Positions 19,184 through 26,715 of a stretch of 64,000 nt of DNA are shown here, in pieces (position 1 is the stretch's first letter; each line of letters begins with the position of its first letter). The notes beneath the pieces were generated by a model. It saw nothing but the letters and a program-made list of their open reading frames with translations. It was not told the DNA's origin and did no database searches. Source of the stretch: Palsa-504 sp963753225 (GTDB taxonomy: Bacteria; Actinomycetota; Actinomycetes; Streptosporangiales; Streptosporangiaceae); NCBI GenBank assembly GCA_963753225.1, contig CAVWBQ010000015.1, positions 186,001 through 250,000 on the forward strand, given 5' to 3'. Position numbers and translations under genes: made by a program.

Positions 19184-20914
19184 TCAGTTCTTCTCCGCCA
19201 CGCCCGCGGAGTCGAAGGTGGCGACGTCACGCAGCGCACGCGCCGCGCTCTGCACCAGCGGCAGGGCCAGCACGGCGCCGGTGCCCTCGCCGAGCCGCAG
19301 CCCCAGGTCCACGAGCGGGCGCAACCCCAGGTAGCTAAGCGTAACCGCATGTCCGGGCTCGGCACCGCGATGACCTGCGAAGCAGGCGGCGATGGCGTCC
19401 GGGGCCAGGGCCACGGCGGCCAGCGCGGCGGCGCCCGCGATGACCCCGTCCAGGATCACCGGTACCCGCAGCGCGGCGGCACCGAGGATGAACCCGGCCA
19501 GGGCGGCGTGCTCGAAGCCGCCGAACGCCGCCAGGACGCCGACGGGGTCGGCCGGGTCGGGGTGGTGCCGGTCCAGGCCGCGGCAAACGACGTCGATCTT
19601 CCTCGCGTACGTGGCCGCGTCGATCCCGGTGCCCCTGCCCGTGGCATCCGCGGGGTCAGCGCCGGTGAAAGCACAGATCAGCGCGGCAGAGGCGGTGGTA
19701 TTGGCGATGCCCATGTCCCCCGTGACCAGGCACCGGTTGCCCGCCGCGACCAGGTCCCTGGCGATCTCGACGCCGGTCACTACGGCCGCCGTCGCCTGGT
19801 CACGGGTCATCGCCGGGCCTTCGGTGAAGTCCGCGGTACCGGGCGCGATCTTGCGCGGCAGCAGCCCGGGGACCGTCTCGAGCTCGGCGGCCACGCCCAT
19901 GTCGACCACGGTGACTTCGGCGCCGGCCTGGGCGGCGAACGCGTTGACCACCGCCCCGCCGGCCAGGAAGTTGGCGACCATCTGGGCGGTCACCTCCTGC
20001 GGCCACGGGGTAACCCCCTGGGCGTGCACGCCGTGGTCGGCGGCGAACACCGCGACGCAGGCCGGCTCGGGCAGCGGCGGCGGGCAGCGGCCGGCCAGCC
20101 CGGCCAGCCGCACCGACACGTCTTCGAGCGCGCCGAGCGAGCCGCGCGGCTTGGTCATCCGGTCCTGCCGCTCCTTCGCGGCCGCCATCGCCTCGGCGTC
20201 GGGCGGCGCGATCGCGGCGAGCACGTCGGCGAGCGGGTCCACTGGTTCCTCCCCTGGCATTGCGCGGCGGCCGAACTCCTCGGCGTGTACCGCCCACGAC
20301 AACGGCCGTCGCCGAGCCCAGCCGGCCGTCGCCAGCTCCGGCTCGGGCGCGAACTCATCCACGTAACCGACGCACAGGTACGCGATCACCTCCACGTGCG
20401 CGGGCAGCCCGAGCTCGGCGGGGAGCTCGCGCTCGTCGAAGAAGCTCACCCAGCCGACGCCCAGGCCCTCGGCCCGGGCGGCCAGCCACAGGTTCGCCAC
20501 CGCGAGCACGCTGGAGAAGTCCGCGGTCCGCGGCTGCGTCGCCCGGCCGAGCGTGTGCCGGCCTCCGCGGGTCCGGTCGCAGCTGACCACGATATTGACC
20601 GGCGTGTCGAGGATGGACTCGATCTTCAGCCGGTCGAATGCGCGGGCCCTGGCGCCGGGCAGGTCCGCGGCGAACGCGTCCCGGTGCCGGCCGGCCAGCG
20701 CCGCGATCCGCTCGCGCCGGGCCCGGTCGGTGATCACGATGAAGTCCCACGGCTGCGAGAAGCCCACCGAGGGCGCCTGGTGGGCGGCGGCGAGGACCCG
20801 GCCGAGCACCTCGGCGGGCACCGGGTCGGGCCGGAAGCCCTGGCGGACGTCCCGCCGCTCCGCGATCACCCGGTAAACGGCGTCGCGCTGCTCCTGCGGG
20901 TACGCCTCAGCCAT
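19184..20914 (-). CDS. cobT: BluB-CobT fusion: 5,6-dimethylbenzimidazole synthase + nicotinate-nucleotide:DMB phosphoribosyltransferase
   Basis: This 576-residue protein joins two lower-ligand enzymes. Residues 1 to about 215 match BluB, the flavin destructase that makes 5,6-dimethylbenzimidazole from FMNH2 and oxygen (RRDVRQGFRPDPVP, HQAPSVGFSQPWDF, LGVGWVSFFDERELP). From about residue 240 the CobT domain follows (KPRGSLGALEDVSVRLAG, ADHGVHAQGVTPWPQEVTAQM, TGDMGIANTTASAAL, GGFEHAALAGFILGA). It makes alpha-ribazole phosphate. The ATG at 20914 gives the BluB N-terminus and overlaps the upstream cbiX stop by eight bases. An earlier in-frame start adds no conserved sequence. Confidence 0.92.
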   Translation of the reverse strand: MAEAYPQEQRDAVYRVIAERRDVRQGFRPDPVPAEVLGRVLAAAHQAPSVGFSQPWDFIVITDRARRERIAALAGRHRDAFAADLPGARARAFDRLKIESILDTPVNIVVSCDRTRGGRHTLGRATQPRTADFSSVLAVANLWLAARAEGLGVGWVSFFDERELPAELGLPAHVEVIAYLCVGYVDEFAPEPELATAGWARRRPLSWAVHAEEFGRRAMPGEEPVDPLADVLAAIAPPDAEAMAAAKERQDRMTKPRGSLGALEDVSVRLAGLAGRCPPPLPEPACVAVFAADHGVHAQGVTPWPQEVTAQMVANFLAGGAVVNAFAAQAGAEVTVVDMGVAAELETVPGLLPRKIAPGTADFTEGPAMTRDQATAAVVTGVEIARDLVAAGNRCLVTGDMGIANTTASAALICAFTGADPADATGRGTGIDAATYARKIDVVCRGLDRHHPDPADPVGVLAAFGGFEHAALAGFILGAAALRVPVILDGVIAGAAALAAVALAPDAIAACFAGHRGAEPGHAVTLSYLGLRPLVDLGLRLGEGTGAVLALPLVQSAARALRDVATFDSAGVAEKN

Positions 20915-21884
20915 GGGCGCGGGCCTGGGGGTGGGGGTGAGGGAAATCGTGCACATGATCATGGGGGTGGTCATGGGGATGCTGCGGCGCGCCGACGCGG
21001 TGCTCGAACCCGGGCATCGCGATCCGGTACACGCACACGTCGCAGTTCATCCTGATGTCCCCGGCCAGCGCCTCGCGGTACCGCTCGTAGACCAGCGCGG
21101 CGATCTCGTCGCAGTCGCCCAATACGTCGGAGCACCTGATGTCGAGTTCCGGATGCGCGGCGGCGTAGGCGGCGGCCTGTTCGGCCACCCGGTCCGGCAG
21201 CACGCCAGGGAACAGGAAGTACCTGGCCACCACGATCTGCCGCGGCCCGGGTAGGCCAGCACCGGGTAGGCCAGCACCGGGTAGGCCAGCACCGAGCAGG
21301 CGGCACCGCTCCAGGCCCTCGGCCACGTCCGGCCGGGCCAGCGAGACGAAGGCGGTCTCGGCCAGCGGGTAGTCCCGGCCCTCCCACAGCAGCCGCGCGG
21401 TCTTGACCACGTCCGCGTTGGCGTCCGGGTCGGTGGAGCCGCGTCCGACCAGCAGGACGGCCGGCTTGGCGGTGCCGGCCGCGGTGCCGTCCGCGGTGCC
21501 GGCCGCGGTGCCGGCCGCGGTGGCGATGCGCTGGGCGAGGAGGTCGAGAAGCGCGGGGTGTGGCCCTAGGGGCCGCGCGTAGGTGAAGCTGACGCCGGGA
21601 TGGCGGGTGCGCTCGCGGGCCAGCGCGGCGGGGATGTCCCCCTTGGCATGCCCGGCCGCGGACAGCATCAGCGGCACCGCGACCAGGTGTGAGGGCGACG
21701 TCCTGACGAGGGTGGTTACTGCTTCGCGCAACGCGGGCTCGGACAGCTCGATAAAGCCGCCCGCCACGTACGTGCCGTCCTGGCCGGCCAGGTCTGTCAC
21801 CCGCGCGGCGAGCGCGGCGAAGGCCGCCACACCCGCGGGGTCGCGGGTGCCGTGCGCGGCCAGCAGGAGAGGGGCCGGCGTCAC
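20907..21884 (-). CDS. cbiX: Sirohydrochlorin cobaltochelatase CbiX with histidine-rich C-terminal tail
   Basis: The 325-residue protein carries two CbiX/CbiK-type half domains: LLLAAHGTRDPAG near the start, with the chelatase His, and PAVLLVGRGSTDPDANAD near residue 145. It inserts Co2+ into sirohydrochlorin, the early cobalt insertion step. The last 31 residues contain ten histidines, many in HP/HD pairs, a likely metal-binding tail of the kind seen in other CbiX proteins. Two in-frame repeats lie within: GTAAGTA-type units near residue 130 and AGLPG units near residue 200. Its stop overlaps the BluB-CobT start, and its start overlaps the cobH stop. Confidence 0.9.
   Translation of the reverse strand: MTPAPLLLAAHGTRDPAGVAAFAALAARVTDLAGQDGTYVAGGFIELSEPALREAVTTLVRTSPSHLVAVPLMLSAAGHAKGDIPAALARERTRHPGVSFTYARPLGPHPALLDLLAQRIATAAGTAAGTADGTAAGTAKPAVLLVGRGSTDPDANADVVKTARLLWEGRDYPLAETAFVSLARPDVAEGLERCRLLGAGLPGAGLPGAGLPGPRQIVVARYFLFPGVLPDRVAEQAAAYAAAHPELDIRCSDVLGDCDEIAALVYERYREALAGDIRMNCDVCVYRIAMPGFEHRVGAPQHPHDHPHDHVHDFPHPHPQARAHG
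21255..21297. repeat. 15-bp tandem repeat in cbiX
   Basis: GGGTAGGCCAGCACC is repeated three times in frame and encodes the AGLPG repeats of CbiX. A second compound repeat of GGTGCCGGCCGC-type units lies at about 21466-21520 in the same gene. Confidence 0.8.
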
Positions 21885-22495
21885 GAAGAGTCCCTGGCCT
21901 GCTCGCCTGCCTGTTTCCTCGCCACCCGCAGCAGGGCGTTGAACGCCGCGACCGCCACCGCGGAACCCCCCTTCTCCGAGATGTTGCTCAGCGCCGGCAG
22001 GCCGCTGGCCCGCAGGTTGCCCTTCGCTTCCGCAGCGCCGACGAACCCGACCGGGACGCCGATGACCAGGGCCGGCTCGACCTGCCTGCTGATGATCTCG
22101 GCCAGCGCGGTCGGTGCGCAGCCGACCAGCCAGATCGCGCCGGGCCCGGCCTCGCCGTGAGCCAGCCGGACCGAGGCCGCGCTGAGCGTGATGTTCGCGG
22201 TGCGCGCCAGCCGGGCGGACAGCGAGTCGCCGATCTTGGAGATCACCGGGTACCCGGTGATGCCGGAGGCGACCATGGCCACGTCCGCGATGACCGGCGC
22301 GTCGCGGCGCAGCGCCTCCACCCCGGCAGCCAGCGCCATCTCGTCGCAGACCAGGTCGGTCACGTAGTCGAAGTCGGCGGTCGCGTGGATGATCCGCTCG
22401 GTCACCGCCCGGGTCAGCGGGGGCAGCGTGCTCAGGTCGATCCGGGACCGCAGGATCCGGTACGACTCTGCCTCTATGGGATGAACCTCGGTCAT
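21881..22495 (-). CDS. cobH: Precorrin-8X methylmutase (CobH/CbiC)
   Basis: The 204-residue protein matches precorrin-8X methylmutase, which moves a methyl group from C-11 to C-12 to form hydrogenobyrinate or its cobalt form. Family motifs visible are IEAESYRILRSRIDL at the N-terminus, TERIIHATADFDYV with the catalytic His, VIADVAMVASGITGY and PALVIGVPVGFVGAAEAK. The ATG at 22495 overlaps the upstream ferredoxin stop as ATGA, which rules out a longer in-frame extension. It precedes cbiX with a four-base overlap. Confidence 0.95.
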   Translation of the reverse strand: MTEVHPIEAESYRILRSRIDLSTLPPLTRAVTERIIHATADFDYVTDLVCDEMALAAGVEALRRDAPVIADVAMVASGITGYPVISKIGDSLSARLARTANITLSAASVRLAHGEAGPGAIWLVGCAPTALAEIISRQVEPALVIGVPVGFVGAAEAKGNLRASGLPALSNISEKGGSAVAVAAFNALLRVARKQAGEQARDSS

Positions 22496-22668
22496 GGCAC
22501 CATCTCTATCGCGTCGGCGGGACAGACTTCGACGCACTCGCCGCATTGAGTACACAACTCGCCGAGGACGACGAGCGGGCCGACGGCTCCCGGCCGGATC
22601 GCGTGCTCGGGGCACGTGAGCAGGCACGCGCCGCAGCCGCGGCACTCGGCGGTGATGACGACGCTCAT
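22492..22668 (-). CDS. Small 2[4Fe-4S] ferredoxin within the cob operon
   Basis: A 58-residue bacterial ferredoxin with two complete cluster motifs, CRGCGACLLTCP (residues 9-20) and CTQCGECVEVCP (residues 39-50). It should carry two [4Fe-4S] clusters and shuttle low-potential electrons in the cytosol. It overlaps both the upstream cbiG-cobJ (TGATG) and the downstream cobH (ATGA), so it is translationally part of the cobalamin operon. It may supply electrons for a reduction step such as Co(II) reduction before adenosylation or a ring reduction. The partner is not known. Confidence 0.9.
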   Translation of the reverse strand: MSVVITAECRGCGACLLTCPEHAIRPGAVGPLVVLGELCTQCGECVEVCPADAIEMVP

Positions 22669-24377
22669 CACTGCGCCCACTTGTAGTCGCGGGGCGTCAC
22701 CATGCGCCCGGCCCGCACGCGGGTCCGGGACGAGCCGACGACGACCAGGGTATGCATGTCGGCCTGCGCGGGGTCGAACTCGGCCAGCGTGCTGAGCGAC
22801 GCGGCCTGCCCGGGCCGGCTCGCGTCCCGGACCCAGCCGACCGGCGTACCCGGCGGCCGGTGCGCGGCCAGCAGGTCGAGCGCCCGGCGCAGCTGCCAGT
22901 CCCGCTTCCGGCTGGCCGGGTTGTAGAAGCAGGTCACCAGGTCCCCCTCGGCCGCGGCGGCGACCCGGCGCTCGATCACCGGCCAGGCCGTGTGCAGGTC
23001 GGACAGGGAGATCATGACGTGGTCGTGGCCGAGCGGCGCGCCGAGCACCGCGGCTGCCGCCAGCGCCGCGGTCACCCCGGGCACCACGGTCACGTCGATC
23101 TCCTCGCCGGCCAGCTCCAGCGCCGGGCTGCCCATCGCGTAGACACCCGCGTCGCCGGACCCGATCAGCGCCACGGCCCGCCCGGCCCGGGCCTGCGCCA
23201 CCGCCTCGGCGGCCCGCTCCTGCTCCGCGCCCAGCCCGCTGGCCAGCACCCGCGTTCCCGGCCGCAGCAGGTCGGCGACCTGCTCGAGGTAGGCGTCCAG
23301 CCCGGCGACCACGGCCGCCCGGCGCAATTCGGCCACCGCGCGGGGGGTCATCAGGTCCCTGGCGCCCGGCCCGATCCCGATCACCGCCAGCCGGCCCCGC
23401 GGCCGGGCGCGGGCCACCGCGACCGTGGCGTGCGCGCTGGCCCGCTTGGCGGCCAGCAGCACCGACCCCGGCTCGATCAGCGCCGCCGCCTCCGCGACGC
23501 TCGGCGTGCCGACCGCGCGCCGCACCACCTCGCTCGGGTTGGGCACCGGTACCGCGGCGAGCCGGCCGGCCGGGAAGGTGACCACCGGCCAGCCCCGTCC
23601 GGCCGCGGCCGCCAGCAAACCGGGTTCGTCCGCCTTCAGGTCCGCCGTGGCGAGATGCCGAACGGACCTGGGTGATACGCCCAGGTCACTCAGCGCGCTA
23701 TCGATAAGGTCACTGATTTCAGCCGCGGGAGCTCCCTTGCTCGCGCCCACCCCGACAAGCAGCGACGCCGGGCGGTATACCACGGCCCGTTCGGGACAAT
23801 CGATTGTCTGGTCGGTCACCACGACGGCGGGGACGCCTGGTTGCGGGCGGTCCGAGCGCACGACGTTGGGGGGCAGCGGGGGCAGCGGCCATTCGGCGTC
23901 TGCGCTGAAGGTGACACGCTCACCGGACAGGATCGCCGTCCCGACGGCGGCCAGGTCGCTGCCCGGCTCGATGGTGAAGCCCAGGTCGGCGCCGAACTCG
24001 TCCAGCCCGGCGCCGACGGCCGCGTCGCTGGCGGTGGTGACGACGGCTTCGGCGCCCAGGGTGGCGGCGACCCGGCGGGCTAGCTCGTTGCCGCCGCCCT
24101 GGTGCGCGCCGAGCACCGGGACCGCGAAGCGCAGCGCCTCGTCGACGCAGACCACGGCGGGATCTTCGTGCTTGCTGGTCAGCAGCGGGGCGATCAGCCG
24201 GACGGTCGCGCCGACGGCGAGGAAGCTCACGACGGCATCGCACTCGGTGAAGGCGCGGGGCAGGGCCTCGGCCGCGGGGCCGTCGTAGCGGCGGGCGCCG
24301 GGATCAGGGTTCCAGGCCTGGCTGAGCCTTCCCGCGGCGACGTGGCCCGCTCTGGTCACGCTGACCAGGCCGATCAT
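22668..24377 (-). CDS. cobJ: CbiG-CobJ fusion: cobalt-precorrin-5A hydrolase + precorrin-3B C17-methyltransferase
   Basis: The 569-residue protein fuses CbiG (residues 1 to about 300) with CobJ/CbiH (about 330-569). CbiG is seen in FTECDAVVSFLAVGATVRLIAPLL, GAHQGGGNELARRVA and VGVGASKGAPAAEI. CobJ is seen in RLAVIGIGPGARDLMTPRA, LIGSGDAGVYAMG, TVVPGVTAALAAAAVLGAP and TCFYNPASRKRDWQL. CobJ methylates C-17 with ring contraction, and CbiG opens the lactone that contraction leaves in the early-cobalt route. The ATG overlaps the cobL stop. CbiG favours early cobalt insertion, in keeping with CbiX. Confidence 0.92.
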   Translation of the reverse strand: MIGLVSVTRAGHVAAGRLSQAWNPDPGARRYDGPAAEALPRAFTECDAVVSFLAVGATVRLIAPLLTSKHEDPAVVCVDEALRFAVPVLGAHQGGGNELARRVAATLGAEAVVTTASDAAVGAGLDEFGADLGFTIEPGSDLAAVGTAILSGERVTFSADAEWPLPPLPPNVVRSDRPQPGVPAVVVTDQTIDCPERAVVYRPASLLVGVGASKGAPAAEISDLIDSALSDLGVSPRSVRHLATADLKADEPGLLAAAAGRGWPVVTFPAGRLAAVPVPNPSEVVRRAVGTPSVAEAAALIEPGSVLLAAKRASAHATVAVARARPRGRLAVIGIGPGARDLMTPRAVAELRRAAVVAGLDAYLEQVADLLRPGTRVLASGLGAEQERAAEAVAQARAGRAVALIGSGDAGVYAMGSPALELAGEEIDVTVVPGVTAALAAAAVLGAPLGHDHVMISLSDLHTAWPVIERRVAAAAEGDLVTCFYNPASRKRDWQLRRALDLLAAHRPPGTPVGWVRDASRPGQAASLSTLAEFDPAQADMHTLVVVGSSRTRVRAGRMVTPRDYKWAQ

Positions 24378-25564
24378 CGCTGGCCCCAGAGGACGAAGAC
24401 GGGGTTCTGGGCGGCCAGGCGGTACTGTCCGGCCGGGAGCGGGGTGAGGCGGGACGCCTGGAGCTGGACGCCTTCGGCCTGGTAGCCGCTCGCCGTGAGC
24501 AGCGCGGCGGTCTCGCCGACTCGCTGGACGGCGGCCAGCGTGACCACGACCTTCCGCGGGCTCGCGAGCCGGATCGCGGCGGCCAGGACGGTGTGGTCGC
24601 CGCCGCCGACGAAGACCGCGTCGGCGGGCGGGAGGCCGAGGAGCGCCTCCGGGGCGCGGCCGTGGTGGACGCGCAGGCGGACGTGGTGACGCTCGGCGTT
24701 ACGGCGGATCTTCTCGCACTGGGCGGGGTCCGCCTCGATCGCGATCACGTGGGCGCCGAACCGCGCGCACTCCACCGCCACCGAACCCGAGCCCGCGCCC
24801 ACGTCCCAGATGGTCCGGCCGGGGGCCGGGCCGAGGCGGGCCAGCACCAGCGAGCGGACCTCCGGCTTGGTGATCATCGAGTCGCGGTGCTCGAACGCGT
24901 TCTCTGGCAGCGCCCAGCCGTCCGGGGCGCCCTGATGGCCGGCCAGCCAGCGAGGCTGGCTGGCCGCTTGCTCATCGAGGCTGATCAGGACGTTGGGGTC
25001 GGCGAGGTCGCGGGCGGGTTCTGCGGCCAGGTCGGCGACGTGTTCGGCCGGGGTGCCGAGGCGCTCGGCGGCGTACACCCGCTTGCCCGCGGCTAGCAGC
25101 GCGTCGGCGAGGTCGCGGGCGGTGCCTGGCGCGGTCAAGATGGCGGCCTTGGGATGCGCGAGCGCGGCCGCGAGGGCCTGGCGCGGGTCCCGGCCGTGCG
25201 CCGAGAGCACCAGGGCGTCGTCCCAGTCAAGGCCGATTCTCGCGAAGGCGAGCGCGATCGCGGAGACGGCCGGGATCACGTGCGGTGTTATGCCGCGGGC
25301 GCGCAGGGCGCGGACGATGCCGAAGTAGCCCGGGTCGCCGGAGGCGAGGACGGCGGTGGGACCCTGGTATGCGGCCACGGCGTCGAGGGCCTCGTCGAGG
25401 TGCTTGAGCTCGATGAGTTCTCTGCCCTCAGGGACCAGCCGCAGATGACGGGGCGTGCCGATGACTCGTTCGGCCGCGGCGAGAGCGGCGGCCGCCTCGG
25501 GGCCGAAGGGGCGGCCGTCGCAGCCGATGACTGTGACCTGCGGGTTCACGCCCTGTTGGTTCAT
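24374..25564 (-). CDS. cobL: Precorrin-6Y C5,15-methyltransferase (CobL; CbiE-CbiT fusion)
   Basis: The 396-residue protein carries CbiE (residues about 8-205: VTVIGCDGRPFG, VLASGDPGYFGIVRAL, VIPAVSAIALAFARIGLDW) followed by CbiT (about 220-396: TKPEVRSLVLARLGP, IWDVGAGSGSVAVECARFG, VFVGGGDHTVL). Together they methylate C-5 and C-15 and decarboxylate the C-12 acetate. The ATG at 25564 overlaps the cbiD stop by four bases. A longer frame upstream is only a shadow of cbiD. All key SAM motifs appear intact. Confidence 0.95.
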   Translation of the reverse strand: MNQQGVNPQVTVIGCDGRPFGPEAAAALAAAERVIGTPRHLRLVPEGRELIELKHLDEALDAVAAYQGPTAVLASGDPGYFGIVRALRARGITPHVIPAVSAIALAFARIGLDWDDALVLSAHGRDPRQALAAALAHPKAAILTAPGTARDLADALLAAGKRVYAAERLGTPAEHVADLAAEPARDLADPNVLISLDEQAASQPRWLAGHQGAPDGWALPENAFEHRDSMITKPEVRSLVLARLGPAPGRTIWDVGAGSGSVAVECARFGAHVIAIEADPAQCEKIRRNAERHHVRLRVHHGRAPEALLGLPPADAVFVGGGDHTVLAAAIRLASPRKVVVTLAAVQRVGETAALLTASGYQAEGVQLQASRLTPLPAGQYRLAAQNPVFVLWGQR

Positions 25565-26715
25565 GCCGCGGCCTCGGCGATCATCTGCTGGCCGGTGAAG
25601 TCGACCATGATGACGCGGATAGCTGGTGCCTGTTGTCCGGGACCCGCCGTTTCCACGCAGAACCGGCTGAGCACGCGGGCGGCGCGGGCGCACAGCTCGC
25701 GGCCTGCTTCCGGGAGCAGGCCGGCCTGGTCCCAGAGTTCGGCGGCGTGCCTGGCGGTGTTGGCGTTGGCGACGCTGTCGGCCAGGTCCCCGGGGCCGCC
25801 GACGGCTCTCGTGATGTCGTGGAGCAGGACCAGGTCGACCTTGGACCGGGTGTAGTGGGTCATCAGGACGCCCGCGGCCAGCTTGGTGAGCTTGCCCGCC
25901 ATGCCGGCGAAGACGACGCGTTTGAGTTCGTGCTGGACGGCCCGGCGCAGTGCGGCGCCGGTGAAGTCGCCCACCTCCACGAAGCACACCTCGGGCACCT
26001 CCGGCAGCAGCTTCATGGCGCCCTTCTCGGTGCGGCCGCCGGTACACAGCACCACCGTGTCCTCGCCCTGGGCGGCGAGCACCGAGATCGCCTGCTCCAC
26101 GCTGGCTCGCCAGGACGCGGTGGAGAACGGCCGGACGATGCCAGTGGTGCCGAGGATCGAGATCCCGCCGATGATGCCGAGCCGCGCGTTGGTGGTCTTG
26201 CGGGCCATCCGCTCGCCGTCAGGGACCGAGATGATGACTTTGATTCCGCGCTGGGCCAGGTCGACGGCCTCGCCCACGGCCTGGGCGATCATCGTGCGGG
26301 GTACCGGGTTGATGGCGGGGCCGCCCGGCTCGAGCCCGAGGCCCGGCTTGGTGACCACGCCCACGCCCACGCCGCCGTCGAGCTCGATGCCCGGCTCGTC
26401 GCGCCAGCGCACCGTGGCGGTCAGCCGCGCGCCGTGGGTCACGTCGGGGTCGTCGCCTGCGTCCTTGACCACCACCGCGCCGGCTTCTTGTCCTGGTATG
26501 AGGGTGCATTCGTCCACCGGGAAGCTGACCCGGCGGCCATCCGGCAGCCCGACCTCCACGGCCTGCTGGATCTCGCCCGTGTCCAGCGCGGTCGTGGCCG
26601 CCTTCGCCGCGGCGGACGCGCAGGTCCCTGTGGTCCAGCCGGTGCGCAGCGCCTTCTTCCGCACCTTCGCCGTCCGCGGCAGGTCGGGCTCGCGCAGCTC
26701 GGGGTCCTGGCTCAC
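25561..26715 (-). CDS. cbiD: Cobalt-precorrin-5B C1-methyltransferase (CbiD)
   Basis: The 384-residue protein is CbiD, the C-1 methyltransferase of the early-cobalt route. The N-terminal signature LRTGWTTGTCASAAAKAA is clear, followed by IELDGGVGVGVVTKPGLG, INPVPRTMI, LGIIGGISILGTTGIVRPFS, FAGMAGKLTKLAAG and a C-terminal DFTG segment. The GTG start at 26715 overlaps the upstream stop as GTGA. It marks the early-cobalt branch, whereas late-route organisms use CobF at this step. No cobF is present in the window. Confidence 0.95.
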   Translation of the reverse strand: MSQDPELREPDLPRTAKVRKKALRTGWTTGTCASAAAKAATTALDTGEIQQAVEVGLPDGRRVSFPVDECTLIPGQEAGAVVVKDAGDDPDVTHGARLTATVRWRDEPGIELDGGVGVGVVTKPGLGLEPGGPAINPVPRTMIAQAVGEAVDLAQRGIKVIISVPDGERMARKTTNARLGIIGGISILGTTGIVRPFSTASWRASVEQAISVLAAQGEDTVVLCTGGRTEKGAMKLLPEVPEVCFVEVGDFTGAALRRAVQHELKRVVFAGMAGKLTKLAAGVLMTHYTRSKVDLVLLHDITRAVGGPGDLADSVANANTARHAAELWDQAGLLPEAGRELCARAARVLSRFCVETAGPGQQAPAIRVIMVDFTGQQMIAEAAA

